Assembly: GCF_026626705.1 (NCBI RefSeq)
Contig: NZ_JAPNKC010000001.1
Span: 9,132,001-9,196,000, forward strand
Source of the DNA: Pyxidicoccus sp. MSG2
GTDB taxonomy: Bacteria > Myxococcota > Myxococcia > Myxococcales > Myxococcaceae
Direction of reading: 5' to 3'
DNA length: 64,000 nt
A program made the translations under genes and the position numbers. Positions 36,508 through 44,021 of the stretch are shown in pieces (positions within the stretch are counted from its first letter, which is position 1; the number at the start of each line of letters is the position of its first letter). Below the pieces are notes generated by a model that saw nothing but the letters and a program-made list of their open reading frames with translations, had not been told where the DNA came from and made no database searches.

Positions 36508-36528
36508 TTGGTGTGGAGAATACACCAA
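36508..36528. promoter_or_regulatory. Inverted-repeat operator candidate upstream of NADAR gene
   Basis: TTGGTGT (36508-36514) and ACACCAA (36522-36528) are a perfect inverted repeat with a 7-base spacer, 17 bases upstream of the NADAR start codon and 47 bases from the divergent gene. The 21-base dyad has the size of a repressor site. No regulator is identified. Confidence 0.45.
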
Positions 36529-36574
36529 CGTTCCACGCGCGCGAGCCTGACACGGGCACTACACTGCCGGCACG

Positions 36575-37300
36575 ATGAAGCTCTCCGACGCCCAGGCCCT
36601 ACTGGAACGCTGCTTCGGCGGCATGGGGGAGGGCGCGCCCCGCCTCCGCGAGCCCGACGACGCGCGCTTCGCGCTCCGCCAGAGCGCCGTCTGGCTGGAG
36701 TACCGCTGGTATGCCCATGAGCGCGGGCTCGCCGAGGTGTTCCTCAAGTGGGGCCGCGTCCCGTCAGAGCAGTTTGCCGGGGCGGAGGCGACGGTGCTGC
36801 GCACTCACCTGCTCGGCGCCTCGCCGGAGTTGTCCGTGAGGGCGCATCGGGTGCTCGAAGGGGGCACGCCTTCGCGGGATCGCATCCTGGACCTCTTCGG
36901 CGACGACGGCGTACGCCGCGAGTGTGTCTCCTTCGGCCGGACGAGCGTCACCGTGGAGCAGTGGGAATCGCCCGGGCCGAGCCCGCTGCTGGAGGACGCG
37001 CGCTTCGAGGCGCTCACCGCGACGCTGGAGGACGCGGACTCCACGAACGAGGAGCGCCACGAGGCCGTGCAGCGGCTCGCCGCCGAGCGCAGCCCTCGCG
37101 TGGTGGAGGCACTCGTCGCGTTGGTGACACGCCGGCCCTCGCTGATGGCGCTGCGCGTGCTGTCGGAGTGGGGCGAGGTCCGCGCCCGTGTCGCGCTCCA
37201 GCGCGACCTGGCCGCGGTGCGTCCCGACAATCCGGCGGACCTGTGGGCCCTCACCGCGCTGGACCGCCGGCTGGAGGCCTGGCAGTCGCTGGTGATGTGA
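36575..37300 (+). CDS. Hypothetical protein with HEAT-like C-terminal helices
   Basis: A 241-residue soluble protein not recognised. The first half is mixed alpha-beta (VWLEYRWYAHERGLAEVFLK, and VRRECVSFGRTSVTVEQWES). The second half is helical with RHEAVQRLAAERSPRVVEAL and ALVTRRPSLMALRVLSEWGE, resembling HEAT-type repeats. No active-site motif, signal peptide or membrane segment. It converges with the sigma-54 activator gene (10-base gap) and is divergent from the NADAR gene across an 83-base region holding a palindrome. A link with NADAR through shared control is possible. Confidence 0.6.
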   Translation: MKLSDAQALLERCFGGMGEGAPRLREPDDARFALRQSAVWLEYRWYAHERGLAEVFLKWGRVPSEQFAGAEATVLRTHLLGASPELSVRAHRVLEGGTPSRDRILDLFGDDGVRRECVSFGRTSVTVEQWESPGPSPLLEDARFEALTATLEDADSTNEERHEAVQRLAAERSPRVVEALVALVTRRPSLMALRVLSEWGEVRARVALQRDLAAVRPDNPADLWALTALDRRLEAWQSLVM

Positions 37301-37310
37301 GCCCACGGCT

Positions 37311-38654
37311 TCACGTCGTTCCGCGCGTCCCCACGCCCAGCCGCTTCATCATCGTGCGCACCGTGCCGCCGGGGTCCTTCGCCGTGCCGCGGCCGACCTC
37401 GCCCAGCAGGCGCGCGGCCTCCGCGGCATTGCCACCCGCGCGCCGCAGCGCGGCCTGGAGGGCCATGCGCTCCAGTCGCTCCAACTCGGCGCGCAGGTTC
37501 ATCGTCCCCGAGGACACGCGGCGCTCCACCTCCTGTGCGGACACCAGCGCGGAGGCACCCACGCGCTCGCGCTGCCACAACCGGCGTGGCAGGTCCGACA
37601 CGAGCAACTCATCCCCGGCGCGCTTGGCCACCAGCGCGCCGTAGATGACGTTGCGCAGCTCACGCACGTTGCCGGGCCACGGGTATGCGCGCAGCACGTC
37701 GAGCGTCTCGGGCGTCGCGCTCCGCACGCGGGGACTGTCGGGCGCCGGCTCCTCGACGGCGTAGTAGCGCTCCATCCAGTGCAGCACGAGCGGCGCCACG
37801 TCTTCCTGCCGCTCGCGCAGCGGGGGCAGGTGGATCTGCACCGTGGCGAGGCGCTCGTAGAGGTCCTCGCCGAACAGCCCGCGCTCGATGAGCTGCTTCA
37901 AGTCACGGTTGGTCGCCGCCAGGATGCGGAAGTCCACCTTGCGCCATGCGTTCTCTCCCAGGCGCGAGATGACCCGGTCCTCCAGCACCCTCAGCAGCTT
38001 CGACTGGAGCGCATGCGGCGTGTCGTCAATCTCGTCCAGCAGCACCGTGCCGCCCTCGGCCGCGGACACCAGACCGTCATATCCGTGCACGGCGCCGGAG
38101 AACGCACCCTTCGCGTAGCCGAACAGCTCGCCCTCCATCAGCTCGTTGGGGATGGCCGCGCAGTTGATGGGCACGAAGGTGCGCGAGCGCCGCTCGGACC
38201 ACTCGTGGATGAGCCGCGCGGCGACCTCCTTGCCCGTCCCCGTCTCCCCCGTGAGGAGCACCGGCATCGACGTGCGAGCGGCCTGCGCGAGCTGGGCGAG
38301 CAGCGCCTTCGCCGCCGCGCTGTGCGCGATGAGCGTCCCCGGCACGCGCGGCGCAGGAGTCTCCACCAGGCTCTCCTCGAGCCGGCGCAACAGCCGCGCT
38401 TCCCAGTCGCGCGAGCCCTTCCAGAGCACGTCCACGGCGCCCTGTTCCACGGCCAGCCGGAGCGCATCGACGGGCAGCGGCTTCTCGCACAGCCATACCC
38501 AGGGCCCCGACTTCGGCGGACCCGCCAACCGTGGCTGCGCCGAGCACACCACCGTCACTCGCGGCTCGGCGCCTCCGAGCCGCCAGCCGGCGTCATTCAA
38601 GCGCTGCACCAGGGCCCGCTCCGGGGCCGGGCCCTTCCAGTGGAGAGTCGGCAT
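37311..38654 (-). CDS. Sigma-54-dependent transcriptional activator
   Basis: A 447-residue enhancer-binding protein. Residues 1-105 resemble a receiver without a phospho-acceptor Asp (VTVVCSA, then DALRLAVEQGAVDVLWKG). The AAA+ domain has LLTGETGTGKEVAARLIHEW (Walker A near 135), KGAFSGAVHGYDG (sigma-54 contact loop, GAFSGA instead of GAFTGA, near 182), GGTVLLDEIDDTPHALQSKL (Walker B) and LRERQEDVAPLVLHW. YPWPGNVRELRNVIYGAL follows. The C-terminal Fis-type HTH, RRAGGNAAEAARLLGEVG then GGTVRTMMKRLGVG, has an insertion of several residues between helices. The ATG at 38654 is preferred; longer starts at 38693 or 38678 lie in the palindrome. Divergent from the SPFH gene, its probable target. Confidence 0.88.
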   Translation of the reverse strand: MPTLHWKGPAPERALVQRLNDAGWRLGGAEPRVTVVCSAQPRLAGPPKSGPWVWLCEKPLPVDALRLAVEQGAVDVLWKGSRDWEARLLRRLEESLVETPAPRVPGTLIAHSAAAKALLAQLAQAARTSMPVLLTGETGTGKEVAARLIHEWSERRSRTFVPINCAAIPNELMEGELFGYAKGAFSGAVHGYDGLVSAAEGGTVLLDEIDDTPHALQSKLLRVLEDRVISRLGENAWRKVDFRILAATNRDLKQLIERGLFGEDLYERLATVQIHLPPLRERQEDVAPLVLHWMERYYAVEEPAPDSPRVRSATPETLDVLRAYPWPGNVRELRNVIYGALVAKRAGDELLVSDLPRRLWQRERVGASALVSAQEVERRVSSGTMNLRAELERLERMALQAALRRAGGNAAEAARLLGEVGRGTAKDPGGTVRTMMKRLGVGTRGTT

Positions 38655-38678
38655 CCCGCGAATCAAACACGGAAAGCG

Positions 38679-38694
38679 CATGATTTGAATCATG
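38679..38694. promoter_or_regulatory. Palindromic upstream activating site
   Basis: CATGATT (38679-38685), TG, AATCATG (38688-38694) form a perfect inverted repeat. It is centred about 75 bases before the predicted sigma-54 transcription start and just upstream of the activator gene, the usual place for an enhancer-binding-protein site that also gives autoregulation. GAATCA occurs again at 38660 and 38699. Confidence 0.6.
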
Positions 38695-38734
38695 GTCGGG
38701 AATCACCGTTCCAGCAGTTCCGGACACTTGGCCC

Positions 38735-38750
38735 TGGCAGGGGGCATGCA
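38735..38750 (+). promoter_or_regulatory. Sigma-54 (-24/-12) promoter of the SPFH gene
   Basis: TGGCAGGGGGCATGCA matches the consensus TGGCACG-N4-TTGCA except at two positions, with the invariant GG (38736-38737) and GC (38748-38749) separated by exactly 10 bases. Transcription would begin near 38761, about 38 bases before the SPFH ATG, and GGAGAAGGG provides the ribosome-binding site. Confidence 0.72.
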
Positions 38751-38798
38751 GTGGATGGGGGCGTCCCGCACTCCCGCGGGCGGCAGGAGAAGGGCCTC

Positions 38799-40724
38799 AT
38801 GGAATACATCGTGGTTCTGGCCGTGGTCGGGTTGCTGCTGGGCGTTGGCGCGGTCTACGTGCTCAGCGGCCTGCAGGTCATCGGCGAGGACGAGTCGGGG
38901 CTGGTCATCAAGAAGTACGGCGCGCCGCTGCCGCCCGGACGGCTGGTCGCGCTCCAGGGCGAAGCCGGCTACCAGGCGGAGATGCTCCCTCCGGGGTGGC
39001 ACTTCGGCTACCCGTTCTGGCGCTTCAAGGTGACGCGTGTCCCGGTGGTGAGGGTGCGCCAGGGGCACATCGCGCTCGTCGTCGCCAACGGCGGCGCGCC
39101 CATTCCGCCCGGAAACATCCTCGGCTGCGAGGTGGCCTGCGACAACTTCCAGGATGCGCACGCGTTCCTCGACGGCGGCGGGCAGAAGGGCCGGCAGCTC
39201 GCGTTCCTCACCGCGGGCACGTACCGCATCAACCCCTCGCTGTTCACCGTCATCACGCCGGAGAACGCGGAGGCGTTCGACATGTCCGAGGAGGACCTCG
39301 AAATCTTCAGCGTGGGCCCCGACAAGGTGGGCATCGTGACGACGCTGGATGGCCGGCCGATTCCCGCCGGGGACCTCGCCGGCTCACCGGTGGAAGGGCA
39401 TGACTCGTTCCAGAGCGCCCAGCGCTTCCTCGACGCGGGCGGCTGCCGCGGCCTCCAGGAGCAGGTGTTGCTGTCGGGCTCGTGGAACCTCAACCCGTGG
39501 TTCGTGAAGGTGGAGCAGATTCCCATGACGGAGGTGCCCATCGGCTACGTGGGCGTCGTTGTCAGCTACGTGGGCCGTGAGCACCTGGACGTGTCCGGAG
39601 ACGAATTCACCCATGGCGACCTCGTGGAGCGCGGGCGCAAGGGCGTGTGGATCGAGCCGCTGCTGCCAGGCAAGCACCCGCTCAACACGCGGGTGATGAA
39701 GGTGGAGCTGGTGCCCACGACGAACATCGTCCTCAACTGGGCGCAGCGCACGGAGCAGCACAAGTACGACGAGAAGCTCAGCCCGATTACGGTGCGCTCG
39801 CGCGATGGCTTCAGCTTCACGCTCGACGTGTCGCAGATCATCCACATCAGCATGAAGCAGGCGCCGCGCGTGATTTCGCGCGTGGGCTCCATGCAGAACC
39901 TGGTCGACCACGTGTTGCAGCCCACGGTGGCCAACTACTTCCGGAACTCCGCGCAGCAGGTGTCGGTCCTGGAGTTCCTCTCCGCGCGCACCGAGCGCCA
40001 GCGCGAGGCGTACGAGGCCATCCACGGCGCGCTGGGGGCGTACGACGTGGAGTGCATCGACACGCTCATCGGCGACATCCAGCCGCCCGGCGAGCTGATG
40101 AAGACCCAGACGGACCGGAAGATCGCCGAGGAGCTCCAGGTGACGTTCGAGGTGCAGCGCGAGGCCCAGGTCCGGCGCCGCGAGCTGGAGCGCGCGACGG
40201 CGGTGGCGAACATGCAGGGTGAGGTGGTGCGCAGCGAGCAGATGGTCGCCATCAGCGAGAAGGGTGCGCTCGCGGCGGCGGAGACGGCCAAGGGCGAGGC
40301 GGCCCGCACGCGGCTGCACGCGGACGCGGAGGCGCATGGCCTCAGGCAGCGCGCGGACGCGGAGGCGCACGGCATGCGGCAGCGGGCCGAGGCGGAAGCC
40401 GAGTCGAAGCGGCTGCATGGCAGCGCCGAGGCGGATGCGACGCGGCTCGTCGGTGACGCGAAGGCGGAGGCGTACCGCACGGGTGTGGCTGCGCTCGGCG
40501 CCCAGGCCTTCACCGCGGTGCAACTGGCCACGGTGCTGGCGCAGCACGGGGTGAAGCTGGTGCCGGAAATCGCGCTCGGGCAGGACGGCGGCGGGGGAGG
40601 GCAGGGGCTGCTCGGCGCGCTGATGGCCCGGGTGCTCCAGAACGGGGCGGCGCCGCAGGTGCTGCAACGCCCCGCGAAGCCGCAGGGTGGGAATGGGGTG
40701 GAGAACGGCCGCAAGGAGGCGTGA
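38799..40724 (+). CDS. Membrane-anchored SPFH/band-7 protein with N-terminal repeats and hendecad coiled coil
   Basis: A 641-residue protein. A membrane helix spans residues 3-24. Four related beta-rich units follow (about 26-85, 86-152, 172-242 and 246-310), best seen as GGAPIPPGNILG with INPSLFTV and DGRPIPAGDLAG with LNPWFVKV. The SPFH core is about 300-430 (RSRDGFSFTLDVSQIIHI, VDHVLQPTVANYFR, VLEFLSARTERQREAY). A long Ala/Glu/Arg helix includes six 11-residue repeats from about 497 to 562 (ADAEAHGLRQR, ADAEAHGMRQR and relatives), a right-handed coiled-coil pattern. A Gly-rich C-terminal tail ends the protein. Flotillin-like SPFH proteins form membrane cages or microdomains. Control by sigma-54 suggests a stress or envelope role. 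Confidence 0.85.
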   Translation: MEYIVVLAVVGLLLGVGAVYVLSGLQVIGEDESGLVIKKYGAPLPPGRLVALQGEAGYQAEMLPPGWHFGYPFWRFKVTRVPVVRVRQGHIALVVANGGAPIPPGNILGCEVACDNFQDAHAFLDGGGQKGRQLAFLTAGTYRINPSLFTVITPENAEAFDMSEEDLEIFSVGPDKVGIVTTLDGRPIPAGDLAGSPVEGHDSFQSAQRFLDAGGCRGLQEQVLLSGSWNLNPWFVKVEQIPMTEVPIGYVGVVVSYVGREHLDVSGDEFTHGDLVERGRKGVWIEPLLPGKHPLNTRVMKVELVPTTNIVLNWAQRTEQHKYDEKLSPITVRSRDGFSFTLDVSQIIHISMKQAPRVISRVGSMQNLVDHVLQPTVANYFRNSAQQVSVLEFLSARTERQREAYEAIHGALGAYDVECIDTLIGDIQPPGELMKTQTDRKIAEELQVTFEVQREAQVRRRELERATAVANMQGEVVRSEQMVAISEKGALAAAETAKGEAARTRLHADAEAHGLRQRADAEAHGMRQRAEAEAESKRLHGSAEADATRLVGDAKAEAYRTGVAALGAQAFTAVQLATVLAQHGVKLVPEIALGQDGGGGGQGLLGALMARVLQNGAAPQVLQRPAKPQGGNGVENGRKEA

Positions 40725-40784
40725 TTCTGGACGCGGGGACTCGCAGGGAATGAACGGGAAGCGTCCCCTCCGGTCGGGGGCTGA

Positions 40785-40806
40785 CGCGGAAGGAACGTTC
40801 ATTCCG
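40785..40806. repeat. 22-nt palindromic element, copy 1
   Basis: The 20-base dyad CGGAAGGAACGTTCATTCCG (40787-40806), with GAACGTTC at its centre and one mismatched pair, lies 62 bases after the SPFH stop. The same 22 bases (40785-40806) occur in reverse complement at 62622-62643. A further GGAATGAACG at 40747-40756 can pair with 40796-40805. Position suggests a 3'-end or terminator function. Confidence 0.6.
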
Positions 40807-40952
40807 GGCGCCTGCTCTCCGAAGGAGGGCGGGGGCCCTCGCGGCTGGAAGGAAGTTGCGAAGCTGAAGGCCGTGCACCTCCACGAGCGCATCCGTGCTG
40901 CTCGCGGAGGTGCGCGGCCATTCCGCGGGCCTGATTGATTCCTGGAGGTCGG

Positions 40953-41747
40953 GTGGTCGAGGCGGCGAGGTTGGAGCTCCTGCGATTGCTCCGGGCGCTT
41001 CCGCGTGGCGCGGGGCCCGGCGCGCTGCGCCCCCTTGCCGCGCTGTTCGAGGCGGCGGTCGGCGTGGACGATGACGTCGACCCACGCTTCCGGGACGAGC
41101 TCATCCGCGTCCTCGGCCCGGTGATGGCCGAGGACACCCCCGTGACTGTCGAGGATGCGGCGGCGTTCGCAACGGGAGTGGACTCAGCAGCGCTGGTGGC
41201 CACGCTGCCCCCGTTGCGTGCGGCAACTGCCCGCGTACGTGGGCTGAAGGCGTGCCTCACGACCGAGGCCTGCGAGGTACTGGCGGACGCCGAGGCCCTC
41301 CTTTACGAAGGTCCGACAACACATACCCGACGCGAGCTGGATGTCGCGGTGGGCGCTGTGCGTGCACGCCTCGCGGCCGAGTTGTCCCGGCTCCATGCGC
41401 CCGTCACCGTCCTGCCCGAGGATGCACTCCGCGTCGCGCGCTGGATGCTCGGAGCCGGGCCGCCGCCCAGGGGTGCCGCCGTCCTGGAACTGGCCCGCCG
41501 CCTGGACGACTTCTGTCGGCGCGCGCCGCTGTCTCCATCAGACCTGGAGGCGCTCCGTGCGCTCGCGGGCAGGGCAGACTCGGAGCGGGACACGCCGGGC
41601 TGGCCGCTGCTGCTGGAGCGGCTGCGCACCGTGCGCCCCCGGCTGTTGCCCCGCGCGCCGCTGCCGCCGCTCTACCGGTCCCTGGCCGGAATCCAGGCAC
41701 GCGCACCCGCCGCACCGGCGTCTCTCGAAGCGCTCTTGCTCGAGTGA
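40953..41747 (+). CDS. Hypothetical helical protein downstream of the SPFH gene
   Basis: A 264-residue soluble protein, not recognised. GTG at 40953 follows GGAGG with a short 4-base gap; a TTG at 40935 is an alternative. Composition is Leu/Ala/Arg-rich with amphipathic helices (ARLELLRLLRALPRGAGPGA, RFRDELIRVLGPVMAEDTP, AVLELARRLDDFCRRAPLS). No Cys-rich or catalytic motif, signal or membrane segment. It lies 228 bases after the SPFH gene on the same strand, separated by palindromic sequence, so it may be a partly insulated second gene of that unit or independent. Confidence 0.55.
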   Translation: MVEAARLELLRLLRALPRGAGPGALRPLAALFEAAVGVDDDVDPRFRDELIRVLGPVMAEDTPVTVEDAAAFATGVDSAALVATLPPLRAATARVRGLKACLTTEACEVLADAEALLYEGPTTHTRRELDVAVGAVRARLAAELSRLHAPVTVLPEDALRVARWMLGAGPPPRGAAVLELARRLDDFCRRAPLSPSDLEALRALAGRADSERDTPGWPLLLERLRTVRPRLLPRAPLPPLYRSLAGIQARAPAAPASLEALLLE

Positions 41748-41857
41748 GGGCCGCGCACCGCTTCCGGCCCGGCACGCCGTCCGCCAGAGGTCCGCCTCGG
41801 CGGCCACGAGGCCGAGACAACACGGAGGGCGCTGGAGCAGCTCGTCCGCGGGGTGGC

Positions 41858-42517
41858 TCAGCCCTCGTCGTGAATGAACTTGTAGTGCTCGTCCTTCACC
41901 CGCTGCCGCCACACCGACTTGACGGTGGGCACGTCCACCAGTCGGTAGCCCTGCTGGAGGAGCTGGAAGGACTGGTAGATGTCCGAGGACCAGTGGGCGA
42001 ACTCGCCGTCGGGGTACGGGTACTTCGCCAGCACCTCCGTCCTCCCGGCGAAGAGGCCCCCCTGGATGTGGAGGCGCGGCAGTGATTCCGGGAAGCCGAG
42101 CTTGGACGGAGGCCCGCTCGCGTAGTGGGAGCCGGTGAGGGCCACCTTGCCGCTCGCGTCGTTCACCAGCGGCTCGAGCATGTCCCACGCCCACGTCGGG
42201 TCCAGCATGCGGCCATGGTTGGCGCAGACGTAGAGCAGGAACGGATGCGACGCGGCCTTCACGGCCAGGTTGAGTGCCGGGCCGTAGTAGAGATTGCGCC
42301 CCTCGCTCCAGAGGTACTTCGCGGGGAAGACGCCATTGTCGCGCACCGCCTCGGCCAGCCGGGGCTGCGGCTTCTCGCTGTTGTCGACGACGATGAGCTC
42401 CGTGTCGAGAACGGGCCGGTACAGGAGGAGCGACGGCATGAGGTCGCGCAGCAGGCGCGTCAGGGCCAGGTCCTCGTTGTGGTACGCGACCATCACCGCC
42501 GTGACGCCGACCTTCAC
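41858..42517 (-). CDS. GT2-like glycosyltransferase
   Basis: A 219-residue GT-A protein starting at GTG 42517, overlapping the stop of the methyltransferase gene (GTGA). VTAVMVAYHNEDLALTRLLR, TELIVVDNSEKPQPRL (nucleotide-sugar Asp) and LYVCANHGRMLDPTWAWDML follow the family pattern. The DxD equivalent is less clear; NHGRM occupies its place, so metal coordination may differ. HIQGGLFAGRTEVL and WSSDIYQSFQLLQQGYRLVD resemble acceptor-side motifs. Part of a four-gene run with a methyltransferase, rmd and gmd, so a role in a deoxysugar-containing glycan is likely. Shorter than most GT2 enzymes. Confidence 0.72.
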   Translation of the reverse strand: MKVGVTAVMVAYHNEDLALTRLLRDLMPSLLLYRPVLDTELIVVDNSEKPQPRLAEAVRDNGVFPAKYLWSEGRNLYYGPALNLAVKAASHPFLLYVCANHGRMLDPTWAWDMLEPLVNDASGKVALTGSHYASGPPSKLGFPESLPRLHIQGGLFAGRTEVLAKYPYPDGEFAHWSSDIYQSFQLLQQGYRLVDVPTVKSVWRQRVKDEHYKFIHDEG

Positions 42518-43041
42518 GTCCCGGGTCCCAGCTTCACGGCGAGGGCGTAGATGTCCCCGGGCGTGGTGGCCGTATCAATCATCGCGAAGCCGAAGGGCTT
42601 CAGCCATTGCTGGAGCTGCTCGCGGTTGACGTTCCGGTAGTACTCACCGGGCCGCAGCGCCTGCCCATCCACCGCCGAGTGCGGCGCGCGCCCGACTCCC
42701 GCGGCGGTGAGGATGAGCACCCCTCCCACCTCGAGCATGGCCAGCGCGTTGTGGCAGATGCGCTCGGCCTCCGGCGTGTGCTCCAGCGTCTCCGTGCACA
42801 CGACGGTGTCGAACTGGCGGAAGGGCTCCGGGCGCCAGGTGGCGGCGTCCCCGATGAAGTCCACGTTCTCACCGGCGGCGATGTCCACGCCGACGTACTC
42901 GGAGCCGGGGAACAGGGGCCGGATGGAGCCGGAGTAGGGCCAGTTCCCCGCCACCGTCCGGCTGCCAAGCTCCAGGACCTGCTTGCGAGGCTCGAGCTGC
43001 ATGACAGCGCGAGCCACGAACTTGTAGGCGCCTTCGTGCAT
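42514..43041 (-). CDS. Class I SAM-dependent methyltransferase (small)
   Basis: A 175-residue protein. QVLELGSRTVAGNWPYSGS is motif I, EYVGVDIAAGENVDFIGDA holds the acidic residue for SAM ribose, FDTVVCTETLEHTPEAERI is motif II and GGVLILTAAGVGRAPHSAV motif III. It is similar in build to glycan-associated methyltransferases near O-antigen clusters. Co-transcribed with the GT2 gene (overlap) and 50 bases downstream of rmd. The acceptor, probably a sugar hydroxyl, is not readable. Confidence 0.8.
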   Translation of the reverse strand: MHEGAYKFVARAVMQLEPRKQVLELGSRTVAGNWPYSGSIRPLFPGSEYVGVDIAAGENVDFIGDAATWRPEPFRQFDTVVCTETLEHTPEAERICHNALAMLEVGGVLILTAAGVGRAPHSAVDGQALRPGEYYRNVNREQLQQWLKPFGFAMIDTATTPGDIYALAVKLGPGT

Positions 43042-43091
43042 CCCCCAGGAATATCAGAAGGGGGGACACACTGACGACCCGGGCCCCCGTG

Positions 43092-44021
43092 CTACGAGGC
43101 CCGCGCCGGCACCTTGGGACCCAGCACGTCACGCAGCGCGTCCGTCACCGTCAGCTTCGGCGCCCAACCCAGCGCCCGCAGCTTGTCCGGCGCGCCGACG
43201 AGGCTCGGGATGTCCGAGGGCCTCAACCGCGCGGGGTCCAGCTCGATTCGCGCATTCACGCCGGCCAGCGTCAGCATCTCCTCTAGCAGGCTGCGGATGG
43301 TGCGTCCCTCGCCGCTGCAGATGTTGTACGCCTGCCCGGGCTCGCCCTTCACGAGCAGCAGCCGGTACGCCTCCACCACGTCGCGCACGTGGGAGAAGTC
43401 GCGCACCGCTTCCAGGTTGCCCGTGCGGAGCACCGGGTCCACCGTGCCCAGGCCAATCGCGCGAATCTGCGAGGCGAAGGAAGGAACCACGAAGGTAGGG
43501 TCCTGCCCCGCGCCCAGGTGGTTGAAGGGCCGGGCCATCACGACTTCCAGCCCGTAGCTGCGGTGGAACTGCACGCCGGCCAGCTCCGCCGCGGACTTGG
43601 AGGCCGCGTAGGGGCTCAGGGGGACGGCGGGCGTGGACTCGGAGGCGCGCGTGCCCTCGGGCACCGGGCCGTACACCTCGCCCGAGCCCACCAGCACCAC
43701 CCGCGTCTTCGGCGCGGTGTCGCGCAGCGCCGTGAGCAGGTGCACCACCCCCATCGTGTTCACCGCGAACACGCGCGAGGGGTTGTTGTGGCTCTTGGCC
43801 ACCGAGCTGAAGCCCGCCAGGTGGATGACGCCCTCGGGCTTCGCCTCGGCGATGGCGGTCTTCATCGCGGCCTCGTTGGCCACGTCGAAGTGGAGGGCGC
43901 TGCTGCTGATGCCCTCCCCGCGCGGCCCGTGGGCCTCGACGACGTCGTCACCGGCGGCGCGCAGCAGGGCGCACAGGTGCCGGCCGACGAAGCCGTCCGC
44001 TCCAGTGACGAGGACGCGCAT
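43092..44021 (-). CDS. rmd: GDP-4-keto-6-deoxymannose reductase / NAD-dependent epimerase
   Basis: A 309-residue extended SDR. MRVLVTGADGFVGRHLCALL is the nucleotide-binding GxxGxxG, VIHLAGFSSVAKSHNNP and VVLVGSGEVYGPVPEG match the RMD group, and SPYAASKSAAELAGVQFHR holds YxxxK. The start directly abuts the gmd stop. With Gmd it would convert GDP-mannose to GDP-D-rhamnose. The alternative product, GDP-6-deoxy-D-talose, depends on stereochemistry not readable here. Symbol given by motif and neighbour, not by search. Confidence 0.8.
   Translation of the reverse strand: MRVLVTGADGFVGRHLCALLRAAGDDVVEAHGPRGEGISSSALHFDVANEAAMKTAIAEAKPEGVIHLAGFSSVAKSHNNPSRVFAVNTMGVVHLLTALRDTAPKTRVVLVGSGEVYGPVPEGTRASESTPAVPLSPYAASKSAAELAGVQFHRSYGLEVVMARPFNHLGAGQDPTFVVPSFASQIRAIGLGTVDPVLRTGNLEAVRDFSHVRDVVEAYRLLLVKGEPGQAYNICSGEGRTIRSLLEEMLTLAGVNARIELDPARLRPSDIPSLVGAPDKLRALGWAPKLTVTDALRDVLGPKVPARAS

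Noticed and set aside
35970..37300. DarT-NADAR toxin-antitoxin or antiphage pair
   Set aside because: The neighbouring protein shows no ADP-ribosyltransferase motif and is divergent, not co-transcribed.
41748..41857. Weak CTCGGC/GCCGAG inverted repeat between convergent genes
   Set aside because: Only 6 pairs with a 9-base loop and no T run; too weak to call a terminator.
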